Assembly (NCBI RefSeq): GCF_000166055.1
Contig: NC_014664.1
Coordinates: 2,635,501-2,699,500 of the forward strand
From: Rhodomicrobium vannielii ATCC 17100
GTDB taxonomy: Bacteria > Pseudomonadota > Alphaproteobacteria > Rhizobiales > Rhodomicrobiaceae
Reading direction: 5' to 3'
Length of the DNA: 64,000 nucleotides
Part shown: piece by piece, positions 29,031-37,438 of the stretch
How the letters are laid out: every line of letters begins with the position of its first letter
Numbering within the stretch: position 1 is the stretch's first letter
Made by a program: the position numbers and the translations under genes
The notes under the pieces: generated by a model
Told to the model about the DNA's origin: nothing
The model's database searches: none
The model's input: only the letters and a program-made list of their open reading frames with translations

Positions 29031-29468
29031 ATGATCACAGGCGATCAGCTACGGGCGGCGCGGGCACTCGCTCGCCTCACGATTCAAGAACTCGCCGATC
29101 TCGCCGTCATCAACAAGATGACGATTGTCCGGATCGAAGCCGGAGCGAGGGCAAATCGCCTGACACTTCTGCATCTCCAAGAAATCTTGGAAGCACAAGG
29201 GATTGCGTTCATCGAGGCTGATGATCACGGGGGAAGCGGCGTGCGCTTCAAACTTGGCGTCGAGGCCGATCTGGCAAGAAAGAAGAAGAGCGCGACCGAT
29301 GACGGTGAAGCCGGCGACGGGCTGAAAGCTCTCTACCCCGAACTTGCAGACTTCTGGATTGAACACCCTGAAGCGCTTGCGCGCCTGTCCGACGAAGGCC
29401 GCAGGACGATCTCCGAAGCTGCTCTCGGTGATCCGCGCGCACTTGACGACTTGGCGGCACGGCCGTGA
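29031..29468 (+). CDS. XRE-family transcriptional regulator
   Basis: A 145-residue protein with an N-terminal Cro/CI-type helix-turn-helix (DQLRAARALARLTIQELADLAVINKMTIVRIEAG) and a C-terminal region without recognised domain. The ATG at 29031 follows GGAAGAAA; the open frame upstream has no other signal. The HTH resembles short regulators of island and plasmid genes that end in GGSGVRFK. Downstream, at 29482-29497, GTGCATAATTGTGCAC has 5-bp inverted arms and could be a binding site. No adjacent partner gene is obvious. Confidence 0.8.
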   Translation: MITGDQLRAARALARLTIQELADLAVINKMTIVRIEAGARANRLTLLHLQEILEAQGIAFIEADDHGGSGVRFKLGVEADLARKKKSATDDGEAGDGLKALYPELADFWIEHPEALARLSDEGRRTISEAALGDPRALDDLAARP

Positions 29469-29959
29469 GGTGCGGGCGCCTGTGCATAATTGTGCACCAT
29501 GGCGCACACGACCTTGAAGCTCCGCACGCGCGCGCAGGATATTGTGGGTCACGGACCCGACGCACCCCTAATTATGGCAAAAGCTCAAGCGGTAGACACG
29601 ACACGCCGTTCAACTCGCGCGCGATGCGCTCGCCGACGACGGTCATCTTCGTTCTCACATGCCTCGGATCGGTCCGTTTCAGATCGAGCGCGGTTTTTAT
29701 CCCCTGCTCTTCGAGCCAGGCTGACCATTGACGGCCGACGCCCCAAATATCGCCAACCTCGATTTTGGCCAGGACCGCATCGATATCCGCTACATCGAAC
29801 AAGTTGAAGACGCCCTTTGCCTCTGGGTCCTTCTTCGCCATCCGGTTCGCTATCGTGGCGAGCGCCTTGGTGCAGCCAATCCCGATCGTGTCAGGCGACA
29901 CGGCAAACTGCCCTCTGACGACATGAGGAACTGCCCCCTCGTGACGAAGGAGGGGTCTC

Positions 29960-31254
29960 ATGAACGATCATCGAATCGACGAAAGCCCGAAGCGGATGAA
30001 CGATCCGCGGAGGGGGGTCATGAAGGAGCCGGAGGAGGTCGCGGCGATGCTGCGGCTGTGGTCGGTCGGCTGGGGATTGAAGCGGATCGGCCGGGAGTTC
30101 CGCTGCAGCCATCACACGGTCAAGCGTTACGTTGAAGCAGGCGGGTCCGTGGCCTACAGGCAGCCGGAGCGGCCGCGCAAGCTTGATGGCCTTGAGGATT
30201 GGCTGCGCGAGCGGTTCCGGCGCCATCGCGGCAACGCCGACGTGGTCCGCCAGGAACTGATTGCGGAGAAGGGCATCGCCGTCAGCCTTCGCACGGTGGA
30301 GCGGGCGGTGGCGCGGTTCCGGCAGGAACTCGACGCCGAAGCGCGCGCCTGCGTGCGTTTCGAGACGCGGCCCGGCAAGCAGATGCAGATCGACTTTGGC
30401 GAGCGCCTGGTCGAGATCGGCGGCGTCAGGATCAAGGCGTTTCTGTTCGTCGCCACGCTCGGCTACTCGCGCCGGATCCATGTCCGCGCCTTCAGCGCCA
30501 GGAAAGCTGGTTCGACGGGCTGGAAAGCGCCTTTGCGAAGTTCGGCGGCGTGACGGAAGACGTGCTGTTCGACAACGCCAGGGCACTCGTCGACCGGCAT
30601 GACAGGCTGACCGGCGCGGTCGCCTACAACGCAAAGCTGTTGGCTTTTGCCAGGCATTGGGGCTTTCGGCCGAAAGCCTGCGCTCCGTATCGGGCGCGCA
30701 CGAAAGGCAAGACGGAAAACGGCGTGGGCTATGTGAAGAAGAACGCGGTCGCGGGGCGAGCGTTTGCGACATGGGATGCGTTCGAGGCGCACCTTGAGGC
30801 CTGGTCCCGCGAGATCGCCGACGCGCGCATTCACGGCACGACCGGGGAAAGCCCTGTGGCGCGCTTTCAGCGCGACGAGCCGGGCGCCTTGAAGGCGGCG
30901 GCCGGCGTCCCGCCGTTTCTGGCGGCGCGCGATCTCATCCGCACGGTGCAGGGCGATTGCTCGGTCGAAATCGACGCCAATGCCTATTCGGTTCCGTGGC
31001 GGCTGGTGGGCGAGCGGGTGCGCGTGACCGTCACGGGGGGCATGGTGCGCATCTTTCATGGCGGGCGGGAGGTGGCCGCTCATCGCGCCTTCGATGGCCG
31101 CCGCCAGCGCATCGTCGAACACTCGCACTTCGAGGGGCTGGCCGGCGCCCGGCCCTTGAGCCTTTCAGACGATGCGGCGCAGCAGCGGCCTCAGGCTCGC
31201 GCCTTGCTGCGCCCACTCGCCGAGTACGAAGCTCATGTCGGGGGAGGCTTCTGA
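29960..31254 (+). pseudogene. istA: IS21 transposase IstA, frameshifted
   Basis: The first frame (29960-30553) has the N-terminal HTH (LKRIGREFRCSHHTVKRYVEAGG) and the start of the DDE core (PGKQMQIDFGE). After about position 30,497 the protein continues in another frame: QESWFDGLESAFAKFGGVTEDVLFDNARALV and GTTGESPVARF to 31254. One missing base in the AGCGCCAGGAAAG region separates the two parts. Either the element is dead or the base is a sequencing error. A full product would be about 430 residues, less than the usual near-500 of some IstA proteins. Confidence 0.85.
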
Positions 31255-31256
31255 CG

Positions 31257-32054
31257 ATGTCTTCCTGCGATGACCGGCTTTTGGACATGCTCGGCAAGCT
31301 CAAGCTGTTCGGCGTCCGCGACCGGCTCGACAGCCTGCTCGACGAGGCCTCCCGTTCCGACCTCGACATGCGCCAGACGCTGACGCTGCTCCTGGAGCGT
31401 GAGATTGCGCGCAAGGACGCGCGCCGGATCGAGATGGCGCTGAAGCTCGCTCACTTCCCGATGGTCCGGGACCTCACAGGCTTCGACTTCGCGGCGCAGC
31501 CCTCCGTCGACGCCAGACAAGTGCGCGATCTCGCGGCTGGACGCTGGATCGCCAATAGCGAGAATGTGCTCCTGCTCGGGCCGCCCGGCGTCGGGAAAAC
31601 CCATCTCGCCATCGCGCTCGGGCGCGAGGCCATTCTGGCGGGTTACGCCGCGCTCTTCATGCCGGCGACGGCGCTGGTGGTGCAACTCGCCAGGGCACAT
31701 GTGGAAGGCCGGCTCGAGGATCGGCTCATGCACTTCGCCAAACCGAAGCTCCTGATCGTGGACGAACTGGGCTACCTGCCATTCGAGCCCTCTGCGGCGC
31801 ATCTGTTCTTCCAGCTTGTCTCGCGCCGCTACGAAAAGGGAGCGATGCTGATCACGTCCAACCGCAGCGTCGGCGAATGGGACGCGGTGTTCGGCGATCC
31901 GGTCGTGGCGACCGCGATCCTCGACCGCTTGCTCCATCACAGCCACGTCATAACCATCCGCGGCGACAGCTACCGCCTCAAGGAAAAACGTCGCAGCGGT
32001 CTTCTGCAGAAGACCGCTGCGACAGAACCAAAGCCTCAAAGGACTGATCAATGA
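31257..32054 (+). CDS. istB: IS21 helper ATPase IstB
   Basis: AAA+ ATPase that assists IstA in target selection. It is 265 residues, with Walker A GPPGVGKTH, Walker B LLIVDELGYLPF and sensor ITSNRS. The ATG at 31257 lies three bases after the istA stop, so the genes are coupled. The open frame upstream is a shadow of istA. The last residues (KTAATEPKPQRTDQ) are an extension past the usual end and reach close to the terminal repeat. Confidence 0.93.
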   Translation: MSSCDDRLLDMLGKLKLFGVRDRLDSLLDEASRSDLDMRQTLTLLLEREIARKDARRIEMALKLAHFPMVRDLTGFDFAAQPSVDARQVRDLAAGRWIANSENVLLLGPPGVGKTHLAIALGREAILAGYAALFMPATALVVQLARAHVEGRLEDRLMHFAKPKLLIVDELGYLPFEPSAAHLFFQLVSRRYEKGAMLITSNRSVGEWDAVFGDPVVATAILDRLLHHSHVITIRGDSYRLKEKRRSGLLQKTAATEPKPQRTDQ

Positions 32055-32521
32055 CGGGGCAGTTCTTCGTGTCGAAACGGGGCAGTTCCGGATCTCGGTT
32101 GACACCGATCGACACCGGGATTCCTGTTTCCTGCCTGACCGTGCTACGGATGGTGCGCGCATAGCCGGTAAGCCCCCTGCCCTCGAAGCCTGCGAGATTC
32201 AGGAAGGCCTCGTCGATCGAATAGACTTCAAGCTCGGGCGTGAAGCGCGTCAGCACAGTCATGACACGCCGCGACATGTCGCCATAGAGGGTGTAATTCG
32301 AGCTGTAGACAGCGACTTTGCGCCTTTGGAGATCAGCGCGCTTGAGGTGATATGGATCGCCCATCTTGAAGCCGAGCGCCTTGCTTTCAGTCGTCAGAGC
32401 GATGATACAGCCGTCATTGTTCGACAACACCACGACCGGCCGGGTTTCGAGCTTCGGCTCAAACACGCGCTCACAGGAGCAATAGAAGCTGTTGCAATCG
32501 GCGAGCGCGAATACCGGCATG

Positions 32522-32911
32522 TCACGCCTCAAACCGGCGGATGCTGCCGGTCACCACGCCCCAGATCACAAGCTCACGTCCTTCGACCATCTTGATCGGT
32601 TGATAGGCCGGGTTTTCCGAGCGAAGCTCGATCACCCCGCCGCTTGACCAAAGCCGCTTGACCGTCAGCTCACCGTCCACGACTGCGACGACGATATGGC
32701 GATGCCGCGCCGATATGGCGCGATCAACGACAAGAATATCACCGTCGAACAAGCCAGCCATGACCATCGAGTCGCCAGACAAACGCACGTAGAAGGTCGC
32801 CGCCGGATTGCGGATGAGAAACTTGTTCAGATCGAGTTCGCCTTCAAGATAATCATCGGCCGGCGAAGGGAATCCCGCAGGCACGCGCGACAGAAACAGC
32901 GACAGCGCCAT
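32522..32911 (-). CDS. umuD: UmuD, self-cleaving subunit of polymerase V
   Basis: S24 peptidase-like protein. With the ATG at 32911 it has 130 residues. The catalytic serine is S48 in SGDSM, the lysine K85 in ELTVKRL, and the cleavage site is probably A12-G13 in PAGFPSPADDY. ATG 32911 is preceded by GGAG at good spacing. The longer frame starts at ATG 32980 (152 residues), but that codon lies inside the LexA box and has no Shine-Dalgarno sequence, so it would need a leaderless message. The longer N-terminal arm would be closer to E. coli's, so the choice stays open. It sits directly upstream of umuC. Confidence 0.85.
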   Translation of the reverse strand: MALSLFLSRVPAGFPSPADDYLEGELDLNKFLIRNPAATFYVRLSGDSMVMAGLFDGDILVVDRAISARHRHIVVAVVDGELTVKRLWSSGGVIELRSENPAYQPIKMVEGRELVIWGVVTGSIRRFEA

Positions 32912-32974
32912 AGCCGCTCCGGCTTTGGGCCGCAGAAGCGCTAAGCTGCCGAGTTTCCATGGGCGAGGAGAAAA

Positions 32975-32989
32975 GAACATTACGGGAAC
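32975..32989 (-). promoter_or_regulatory. LexA (SOS) box of the umuDC operon
   Basis: The sequence is GAAC-ATTACGG-GAAC on the plus strand, i.e. GTTC-N7-GTTC towards umuD. This is a perfect match to the alphaproteobacterial LexA operator, placed just upstream of umuD. Confidence 0.85.
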
Positions 32990-33022
32990 ATCTAGCGCGA
33001 TCCCGCCAAGGCCCGCAAGGCG

Positions 33023-33229
33023 TCAGGATGATTTTCCCTCCGCCTGCATGTTGAAAAACGGCCGGAAAGGCTCCGGGATCTGCGTCAACATTTGAGCGTG
33101 CATTTGCGCTGCAATCTGATTGCCGAGCGCCGCCCATATCTTGCTCATTGCCTCTGGACCCGCAGCCCCCATCACCTCTTGGGTCATGACGGCGAGGTCT
33201 TCGGGACTGACTTCAACAGTGATTTTCAT
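33023..33229 (-). CDS. small uncharacterised protein
   Basis: A 68-residue protein beginning MKITVEVSPEDLAVMTQEVM, followed by a helix (MSKIWAALGNQIAAQMHAQMLTQIPEPFRPFF). GAGAGG lies upstream of the ATG. The start style recalls short DUF6489-like proteins, but the match is weak. It follows umuD's operator region on the same strand and its product is unlikely to be linked to SOS repair. Function unknown. Confidence 0.5.
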   Translation of the reverse strand: MKITVEVSPEDLAVMTQEVMGAAGPEAMSKIWAALGNQIAAQMHAQMLTQIPEPFRPFFNMQAEGKSS

Positions 33230-34015
33230 GATGCGGCCTCTCCTGCCCATGTCCTGACGGCCAAGACTTAGCGCATTTTGCTCTTCGCGGCCTTTGCTGT
33301 CTGGTAAATTCCGAAAAGCCGACAAAAATCGCCATTTCGCCAAACGGGCGCAAAAGCGTCGGCTTATATTCGGCGCTGCACATGCGTCGGCACCAAAATC
33401 TCAGCTATAATCGTTCTTTTGCCGCGAGCAGCCGCGCGCCAGCGCCGCTTCCCTGCATTTGTGGCTTAATCATCCGCCATCGGCAAAAAAAACCTGCTTC
33501 CAACGCCTTTCTCATTGGTCTCTGACACCAAAGATCGTGAGGCTGGCTGCGGAAATTCATCAGCCACCACCGGTTGCATCACCAGTCCGCTTGACCGAAA
33601 CCAGAACGTTTCCGTGAAACATCCCGGCAAAAGGTCGACCTCATTCCAGATCATTTGCGATCCGCAAATCGTCGCTTTGTCTATCACCTTGCACCGAATT
33701 CGTTCTAGCAGCCCGGATGACCTTCCTTCTAGCATGTTGCTAGAAGGAACATGCGCTGATGTGCTAGAAAAGTGATAGAAAAGTGCTAGAAAAATACGGG
33801 TCATTCCGTTCTAGCAACATGCTAGACGCTTTATATCACCCTTTCCGCCCGAAACGCGCGAGCGCGATAACGCTCATCCTCCCCTCAAAAGTGATGGCAA
33901 GATGTGTGAAAGCGGGCCCACTAGCTGGGCCACTTTCAGCCGCGCTTACTCTCCTTCGGATCGACGCGGAAGACGCAAACGAGGTCAATTGACGTGCAAG
34001 CCATGCGTTTACATG
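33230..34015. other. non-coding stretch holding the motif cluster and a hairpin
   Basis: Apart from the TGCTAGAA cluster, the stretch has no supported gene. Short ORFs on both strands (33466-33804 minus, 33515-33775 plus) lack start signals and recognisable content. At 33908-33937, GAAAG...GGCCCA-CTAGC-TGGGCC...CTTTC forms an interrupted hairpin that could end transcription. Confidence 0.45.
33703..33826. repeat. cluster of TGCTAGAA motifs: two palindromes around three 11-bp tandem repeats
   Basis: Going right: a single TTCTAGCA (33703-33710); a perfect 12-bp palindrome TTCCTTCTAGCA-TGT-TGCTAGAAGGAA (33723-33749); three head-to-tail 11-bp units, GTGCTAGAAAA, GTGATAGAAAA, GTGCTAGAAAA (33761-33793); and TCTAGCA-ACA-TGCTAGA (33810-33826). 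The 11-bp spacing places each copy on about the same DNA face. This looks like the binding region of one protein: iterons, a partition site or an operator array. No replication or partition gene is adjacent. Confidence 0.75.
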
Positions 34016-34061
34016 GTAAGCATCCGGTGAGGGCCGCAGCGTGAGCGCTTGCGGTTGATGA

Positions 34062-35696
34062 CTACGCCGCCAGTTGCAAGCCGGGCTGCTTCCATTCCCA
34101 GGGCAGCAGCTCATGGAGTCGGCTTTGCGGCTGGCCTGCGATGCGGGCGAGCACATCGGCCAGCCAAGCCATCGGATCGATGCCGTTGAGTTTGGCCGTC
34201 ATGATCATCGTCATCATAAAGGCGGCCCGGTCGGCGCCGCGATCTGAACCGGCGAAGAGCCACGACTTTCTTCCGAGCGCAAAACCTCTCAGCGCTCGTT
34301 CGGCCGAGTTGTTGCTCAGGCAGATGCGGCCGTCGCCAAGGAAAGCGGCGAACCGATCCCAGCGCTTGAGCAGATAATCGATGGGCCTGGCGACGGAAGC
34401 CGAGCGCGACAATCGCGAGCGCTCCTCGCCAAGCGAGGTTTTCAGATCGGCCAGAAGCGGCGCGCTTTGCTTCTGGCGCACGCGCAGGCGCTCGCTGGCG
34501 GGAAGGCCGTTGATGGAGCGCTCGATGTCGAACAGCGCGTCGATGCGCTTGACCGCTTCCAGCGCAATCGGGGAGATGGCCGGCGCCTGTTTGCCGCGCT
34601 TCGCGTTGGCGGCGATGTCAGCCAGTTCGAAGAACTGGCGCCTGGCGTGCGCCCAGCACAGCGCCGAGACGATGGCGCCTTTTTCGCGCGCCGGATCGTA
34701 AAGCCCGTTATAGCCGCTATAGGCGTCGGCCTGCAAAATGCCGGCGAAGTCTCGAAGATGGCTCTCGGGATGCTCCTGCCTTCGGTCTCGCGAAGCGTAG
34801 TAAAGCGCGGCCGGCGGCGCGGTCCCGCCAAAAGGGCGATCGTCTCTGACATAGGTCCAGATGCGGCCGGTGACTGTCTTGCCTTTCGCCAGGATCGGCA
34901 CCGTCGTGTCGTCGCCAAACAACCGTTCGGCCGAAAGAACATGGGCCTCGATCAGCGCCTGGAGCGGTTGCAGCGCCGCCATGCAGGACCCAACCTGATC
35001 GGCCAGCGTCGAGACGGAAAGTTCGACGCCTTCGCGCGCATACCGCTCGCTTTGCCGGTTGAGAGGCTGGTGCTGGCCGAACTTCTCGAACAAGATCATG
35101 GCCAAAAGGCCCGGCCCGGCAAAACCGCGCGGCGTTGCATGAAAGGGCGCCGGCGGTTGCGCGATCGCCTCGCAGCACCGGCAGGAGAACTTCTCGCGCA
35201 CCGTTTGGATGACTTTCCAGCGGCGCGGAACAACCTCGAGCGTCTCGGTGACGTCCTCGCCGAGCTTCGACAGCTTCGTCGAGCCGCAAGACGGACAACA
35301 TGTCGGCGCCGGGAGCACCACGCGCTCGCGCGGCAGATGCGCCGGGAAAGGCTTGCGCGATGGATGCTTGCGCGTAGAGGATGGCGTGCCTTGCGTCCGG
35401 GCTGTGGCTGTCTCGGCGAGAAGCTCGTCCTCGGCCGCGGCTGTCTCCAGCTCTTCGAGCTGAAGCTCCATCTGCTCCAGGAGCCGCGCCTTGTGCTCCG
35501 AGCGGCTACCGTAAAGCACCCGCCGCAGCTTCTCGATCTCGAGCCTCAGATGAGCGATCAGCGCGTCCGTGCTGGATGTCGCCGCGCGAGCGCGAGCCGC
35601 AACGGCCTCGGCGGAAAGGCGGGCGGCGCGCTCGGCGAGGATCATCGCATGCGCGGCGGCAAGGTCGGAAGGAAGAGCGTCAAGCGGCGTGGTCAC
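34062..35696 (-). CDS. tnpC: IS66 transposase TnpC
   Basis: The main DDE transposase of the element, 544 residues. An N-terminal coiled-coil/leucine-rich part (residues 1-80) precedes a zinc-ribbon (CCPSCGSTKL...CRCCEA). The catalytic segments are LFGDDTTVPIL, ILQADAYSGYN and SNNSAERALRGFALGRKSWLFAGSD. Length and order match complete IS66 TnpC proteins. Last gene of the tnpA-tnpB-tnpC operon, 45 bp after tnpB. Confidence 0.95.
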   Translation of the reverse strand: MTTPLDALPSDLAAAHAMILAERAARLSAEAVAARARAATSSTDALIAHLRLEIEKLRRVLYGSRSEHKARLLEQMELQLEELETAAAEDELLAETATARTQGTPSSTRKHPSRKPFPAHLPRERVVLPAPTCCPSCGSTKLSKLGEDVTETLEVVPRRWKVIQTVREKFSCRCCEAIAQPPAPFHATPRGFAGPGLLAMILFEKFGQHQPLNRQSERYAREGVELSVSTLADQVGSCMAALQPLQALIEAHVLSAERLFGDDTTVPILAKGKTVTGRIWTYVRDDRPFGGTAPPAALYYASRDRRQEHPESHLRDFAGILQADAYSGYNGLYDPAREKGAIVSALCWAHARRQFFELADIAANAKRGKQAPAISPIALEAVKRIDALFDIERSINGLPASERLRVRQKQSAPLLADLKTSLGEERSRLSRSASVARPIDYLLKRWDRFAAFLGDGRICLSNNSAERALRGFALGRKSWLFAGSDRGADRAAFMMTMIMTAKLNGIDPMAWLADVLARIAGQPQSRLHELLPWEWKQPGLQLAA

Positions 35697-35741
35697 CCGA
35701 CAAGAGAATCATGGTTCGCCAACGTTTTCAAAGGCAAACCG

Positions 35742-36089
35742 TCAGCCAACCGAAGTCGGTCTCCAGGTTTTTTGCGGATTGCGCCAATCGATCCCGGAGA
35801 GCAGATAGCCAAGCTGCGCGGGCGAAATCGAGATCGCGCCGTCAGCCGGGCTCGGCCACAAGAACCGGCCTTTCTCCAGACGCTTCGTAAAAAGGCAGGC
35901 GCCCTGGCCGTCATGCCAGATCACCTTCAGAAGATCGCCCCGGCGGCCGCGAAAGCATAACAGATGGCCGCTCAAAGGATCGCGCTGCAAAACCTCCTGG
36001 ACCTGCAAGGACAGCGACGGGAAGCCCCTGCGCATATCGGTGTGACCCGTCGCCAGCCACACCCGCACGCCGGTCGGAACTGGGATCAT
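35742..36089 (-). CDS. tnpB: IS66 accessory protein TnpB
   Basis: A 115-residue IS66 Orf2 protein with DMRRGFPSLSLQVQEVLQRDP, GHLLCFRGRRGDLLKVIWHDGQG and a late LEKGRFLWP, the family signature. Required for IS66 transposition, mechanism unclear. Its ATG overlaps the tnpA stop by four bases, so the two are translationally coupled. Confidence 0.95.
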   Translation of the reverse strand: MIPVPTGVRVWLATGHTDMRRGFPSLSLQVQEVLQRDPLSGHLLCFRGRRGDLLKVIWHDGQGACLFTKRLEKGRFLWPSPADGAISISPAQLGYLLSGIDWRNPQKTWRPTSVG

Positions 36090-36535
36090 GGTCTCCTCCC
36101 GTCGGCAATATCGAGAATGCGCTTCAACGCGCCCATGTCGGCGCCGGGGCCAACCCGCACGCGCCGCCCGTTCAAAAGCTCGATCTCGATGCGATTATCG
36201 GCGGCGGGCGCGTCACTGGCGCTGTGATCGTAGATCGTGTCGCGGCTCTTCCCTGGCGCCGTCAGAGAGACCGGCAGGAATGCCGGTGCGGGCTCTGGCT
36301 TCTCGTCGTTCTTGGCCAGCTTCCGCCAACGAAACAGAAGGCTTGGCTTGATCCCATGCCTGCGGGCGACCGCTGACACATTCACGCCGGGCTGCAAAGC
36401 CTCGGCGATGATCGCCTGCTTCTCGTCCTCGCTCCAGCGGCGCCGGGTATCAGCAACTACGGAATACCGGCGGGCAAAAGTATCTCCAGACATAGGCACG
36501 GGCATAGCTCCTGTCGCGACAAGCGTCACAGACAA
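36086..36535 (-). CDS. tnpA: IS66 accessory protein TnpA (IS3-like HTH)
   Basis: A 149-residue IS66 Orf1 protein. The helix-turn-helix reads RRRWSEDEKQAIIAEALQPGVNVSAVARRHGIKPSLLFRWRKL, as in the IS3/IS911-type DNA-binding domain. The C-terminal half is variable with a conserved end RRVRVGPGADMGALKRIL. ATG 36493 is a possible alternative start. The 5' part is nearly repeated at 61,693-61,848 in a truncated second copy. Confidence 0.93.
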   Translation of the reverse strand: MSVTLVATGAMPVPMSGDTFARRYSVVADTRRRWSEDEKQAIIAEALQPGVNVSAVARRHGIKPSLLFRWRKLAKNDEKPEPAPAFLPVSLTAPGKSRDTIYDHSASDAPAADNRIEIELLNGRRVRVGPGADMGALKRILDIADGRRP

Positions 36536-36588
36536 GACCTGTCTCTTACACGCCCCGCAAGGCGGCCCTCAGCGGAGGCTTACTTTAC

Positions 36589-36747
36589 ATGTCGGCGACT
36601 AAGCATGCGGAGATGCAAAAACGCCGTCAGGTAATGCGCGCATTCCGGCGAGGTATCCGGTGTTATAAGCGGACACTCGAGGCGCGATTGCCGCGTGAAA
36701 AGGAAGGCGCCGCTCGCGTCTTCAGGGTGAGCAAAGCTTCGTGCTAG
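36589..36747 (+). CDS. possible small basic protein starting at the IS66 target site
   Basis: A 52-codon frame MSATKHAEMQKRRQVMRAFRRGIRC... ending at TGC-TAG. It is rich in Lys/Arg and shorter than usual reporting limits. The ATG is part of the TTTACATG target duplication, so the IS66 element separates it from any earlier promoter. No ribosome-binding site is seen. It may be chance. Confidence 0.25.
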   Translation: MSATKHAEMQKRRQVMRAFRRGIRCYKRTLEARLPREKEGAARVFRVSKASC

Positions 36748-36780
36748 ACGCGCATTAACCTCTCGCGACTGGCGGATCCC

Positions 36781-36999
36781 TCATCCCTTCAAACGCAACC
36801 CCTTGTTGTCGAGAAACTCGATCCCGGCCTGTTCGAAAGCCTGCCTGATGGAGCTGCGCACGATGGCGAGCGGCGTCCGCCGACTGTTCTCGAAATCCTG
36901 AACGGTGCGCAGCGCGACGCCGACCCGTCGCGCAAGCTCCCCTTGCGTCCAGTCAAGAAGGCCGCGCGCAGCGCGACATTGTGCAGGCGAAATCTCCAT
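36781..36999 (-). CDS. small XRE-family regulator
   Basis: A 72-residue protein consisting mainly of a Cro/CI-type helix-turn-helix: CRAARGLLDWTQGELARRVGVALRTVQDFENSRRTP, followed by IRQAFEQAGIEFLDNKGLRLKG. The ATG at 36999 gives the canonical start for these short regulators; the longer frame to 37116 crosses a likely promoter. Divergent from the small gene at 37104, so it may control that gene and itself. Confidence 0.8.
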   Translation of the reverse strand: MEISPAQCRAARGLLDWTQGELARRVGVALRTVQDFENSRRTPLAIVRSSIRQAFEQAGIEFLDNKGLRLKG

Positions 37000-37103
37000 T
37001 CGCCCTTCATCGAGAAATCCACGCGGAAAGACAACGTCGTCACCACCATGTTGCTTATAATGTGCAACATATGCTATTAGTGGGTTACCCTGGAGGGGCC
37101 GCC

Positions 37104-37289
37104 ATGCAGTCGTCAATTGCAGCCGCGCTGCGCCATCTCAAACAGGCGCTCGTCCATCTCGACGAGGCAAGGCTTGCGATACGGCCAGCGGATCCATCAG
37201 GGGCCGAGGCCGTCGGCAGCCTGATAGACCGGTTGCAGAACGAGATCAAATGCCTCGACGGCGGCAGCGACCTGTGGAGGCGAAAGTAA
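37104..37289 (+). CDS. small uncharacterised protein divergent from the XRE gene
   Basis: A 61-residue helical protein, MQSSIAAALRHLKQALVHLDEARLAIRP...IDRLQNEIKCLDGG, with a strong TGGAGG seven bases before the ATG. It has two amphipathic helices and no membrane segment or signal. I do not recognise the family. Its place across a 104-bp divergent promoter from an XRE gene suggests joint control. Confidence 0.5.
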   Translation: MQSSIAAALRHLKQALVHLDEARLAIRPADPSGAEAVGSLIDRLQNEIKCLDGGSDLWRRK

Positions 37290-37438
37290 CGGCTCGCTTG
37301 AATGCCACTGGCCGACCCTAGGACCCTTCCGATTACACCTAAGTAATTAGATTGACGCGTCGGGGGAAAATGTTATGAAACTTCGGGGCGGCCAAAAGTG
37401 GTGGGCGGAAGATATGGGCACTGAGAAAGGGAACCAAC

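Larger units (their letters stand above)
29889..32104 (+). mobile_element. IS21-family insertion sequence, about 2.2 kb
   Basis: The ends read TGTCA...TGACA and are flanked by the 7-bp direct repeat CCGATCG (29882-29888 and 32105-32111). Both ends carry repeated AACTGCCCC blocks, the multiple terminal repeats typical of IS21. The element encodes istA and istB in tandem, opposite in direction to the umuC it interrupts. Confidence 0.9.
29572..32520 (-). pseudogene. umuC: umuC, split by IS21 and truncated at its 3' end
   Basis: UmuC is the Y-family catalytic subunit of DNA polymerase V. The 5' piece (32520 to 32105) encodes MPVFALADCNSFYCSCERVF, with the catalytic-acid motifs (DCNSF; YSIDEAF) and QETGIPVSIG. 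The 3' piece (29888 to 29572) continues GIGCTKALATIANRMAKKD...WGVGRQWSAWLEEQGI and ends at LPLELLP with a stop. Taking out the IS with one CCGATCG copy restores PVSIGIGCTKAL exactly. Independently, the last 150-plus residues (little finger and C-terminal domain) are missing, so the gene was already or later deleted at this end. It cannot give a working polymerase. Confidence 0.88.
34016..36583 (-). mobile_element. IS66-family insertion sequence, about 2.57 kb
   Basis: Ends begin GTAAGC; about 20 of the outer 22 bp are inversely repeated (GTAAGCATCCGGTGAGGGCC / GTAAGCCTCCGCTGAGGGCC). The exact 8-bp duplication TTTACATG lies on both sides (34008-34015 and 36584-36591), as expected for IS66. All three genes tnpA, tnpB and tnpC are intact, so the element may be active. 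Confidence 0.93.

Noticed and set aside
29490-29807. 105-codon plus-strand ORF after the XRE gene
   Set aside because: Most of it is antisense to the umuC fragment. Only the first ~25 codons are outside it and show no family.
33761-33793. possible CRISPR array
   Set aside because: Repeats are 11 bp and directly adjacent with no spacers, and there are no cas genes; not CRISPR.
33466-33804. 112-codon minus-strand ORF across the TGCTAGAA repeats
   Set aside because: It reads through palindromes and tandem repeats, has no ribosome-binding site and no protein-like conservation; the repeats explain it better as a DNA site.
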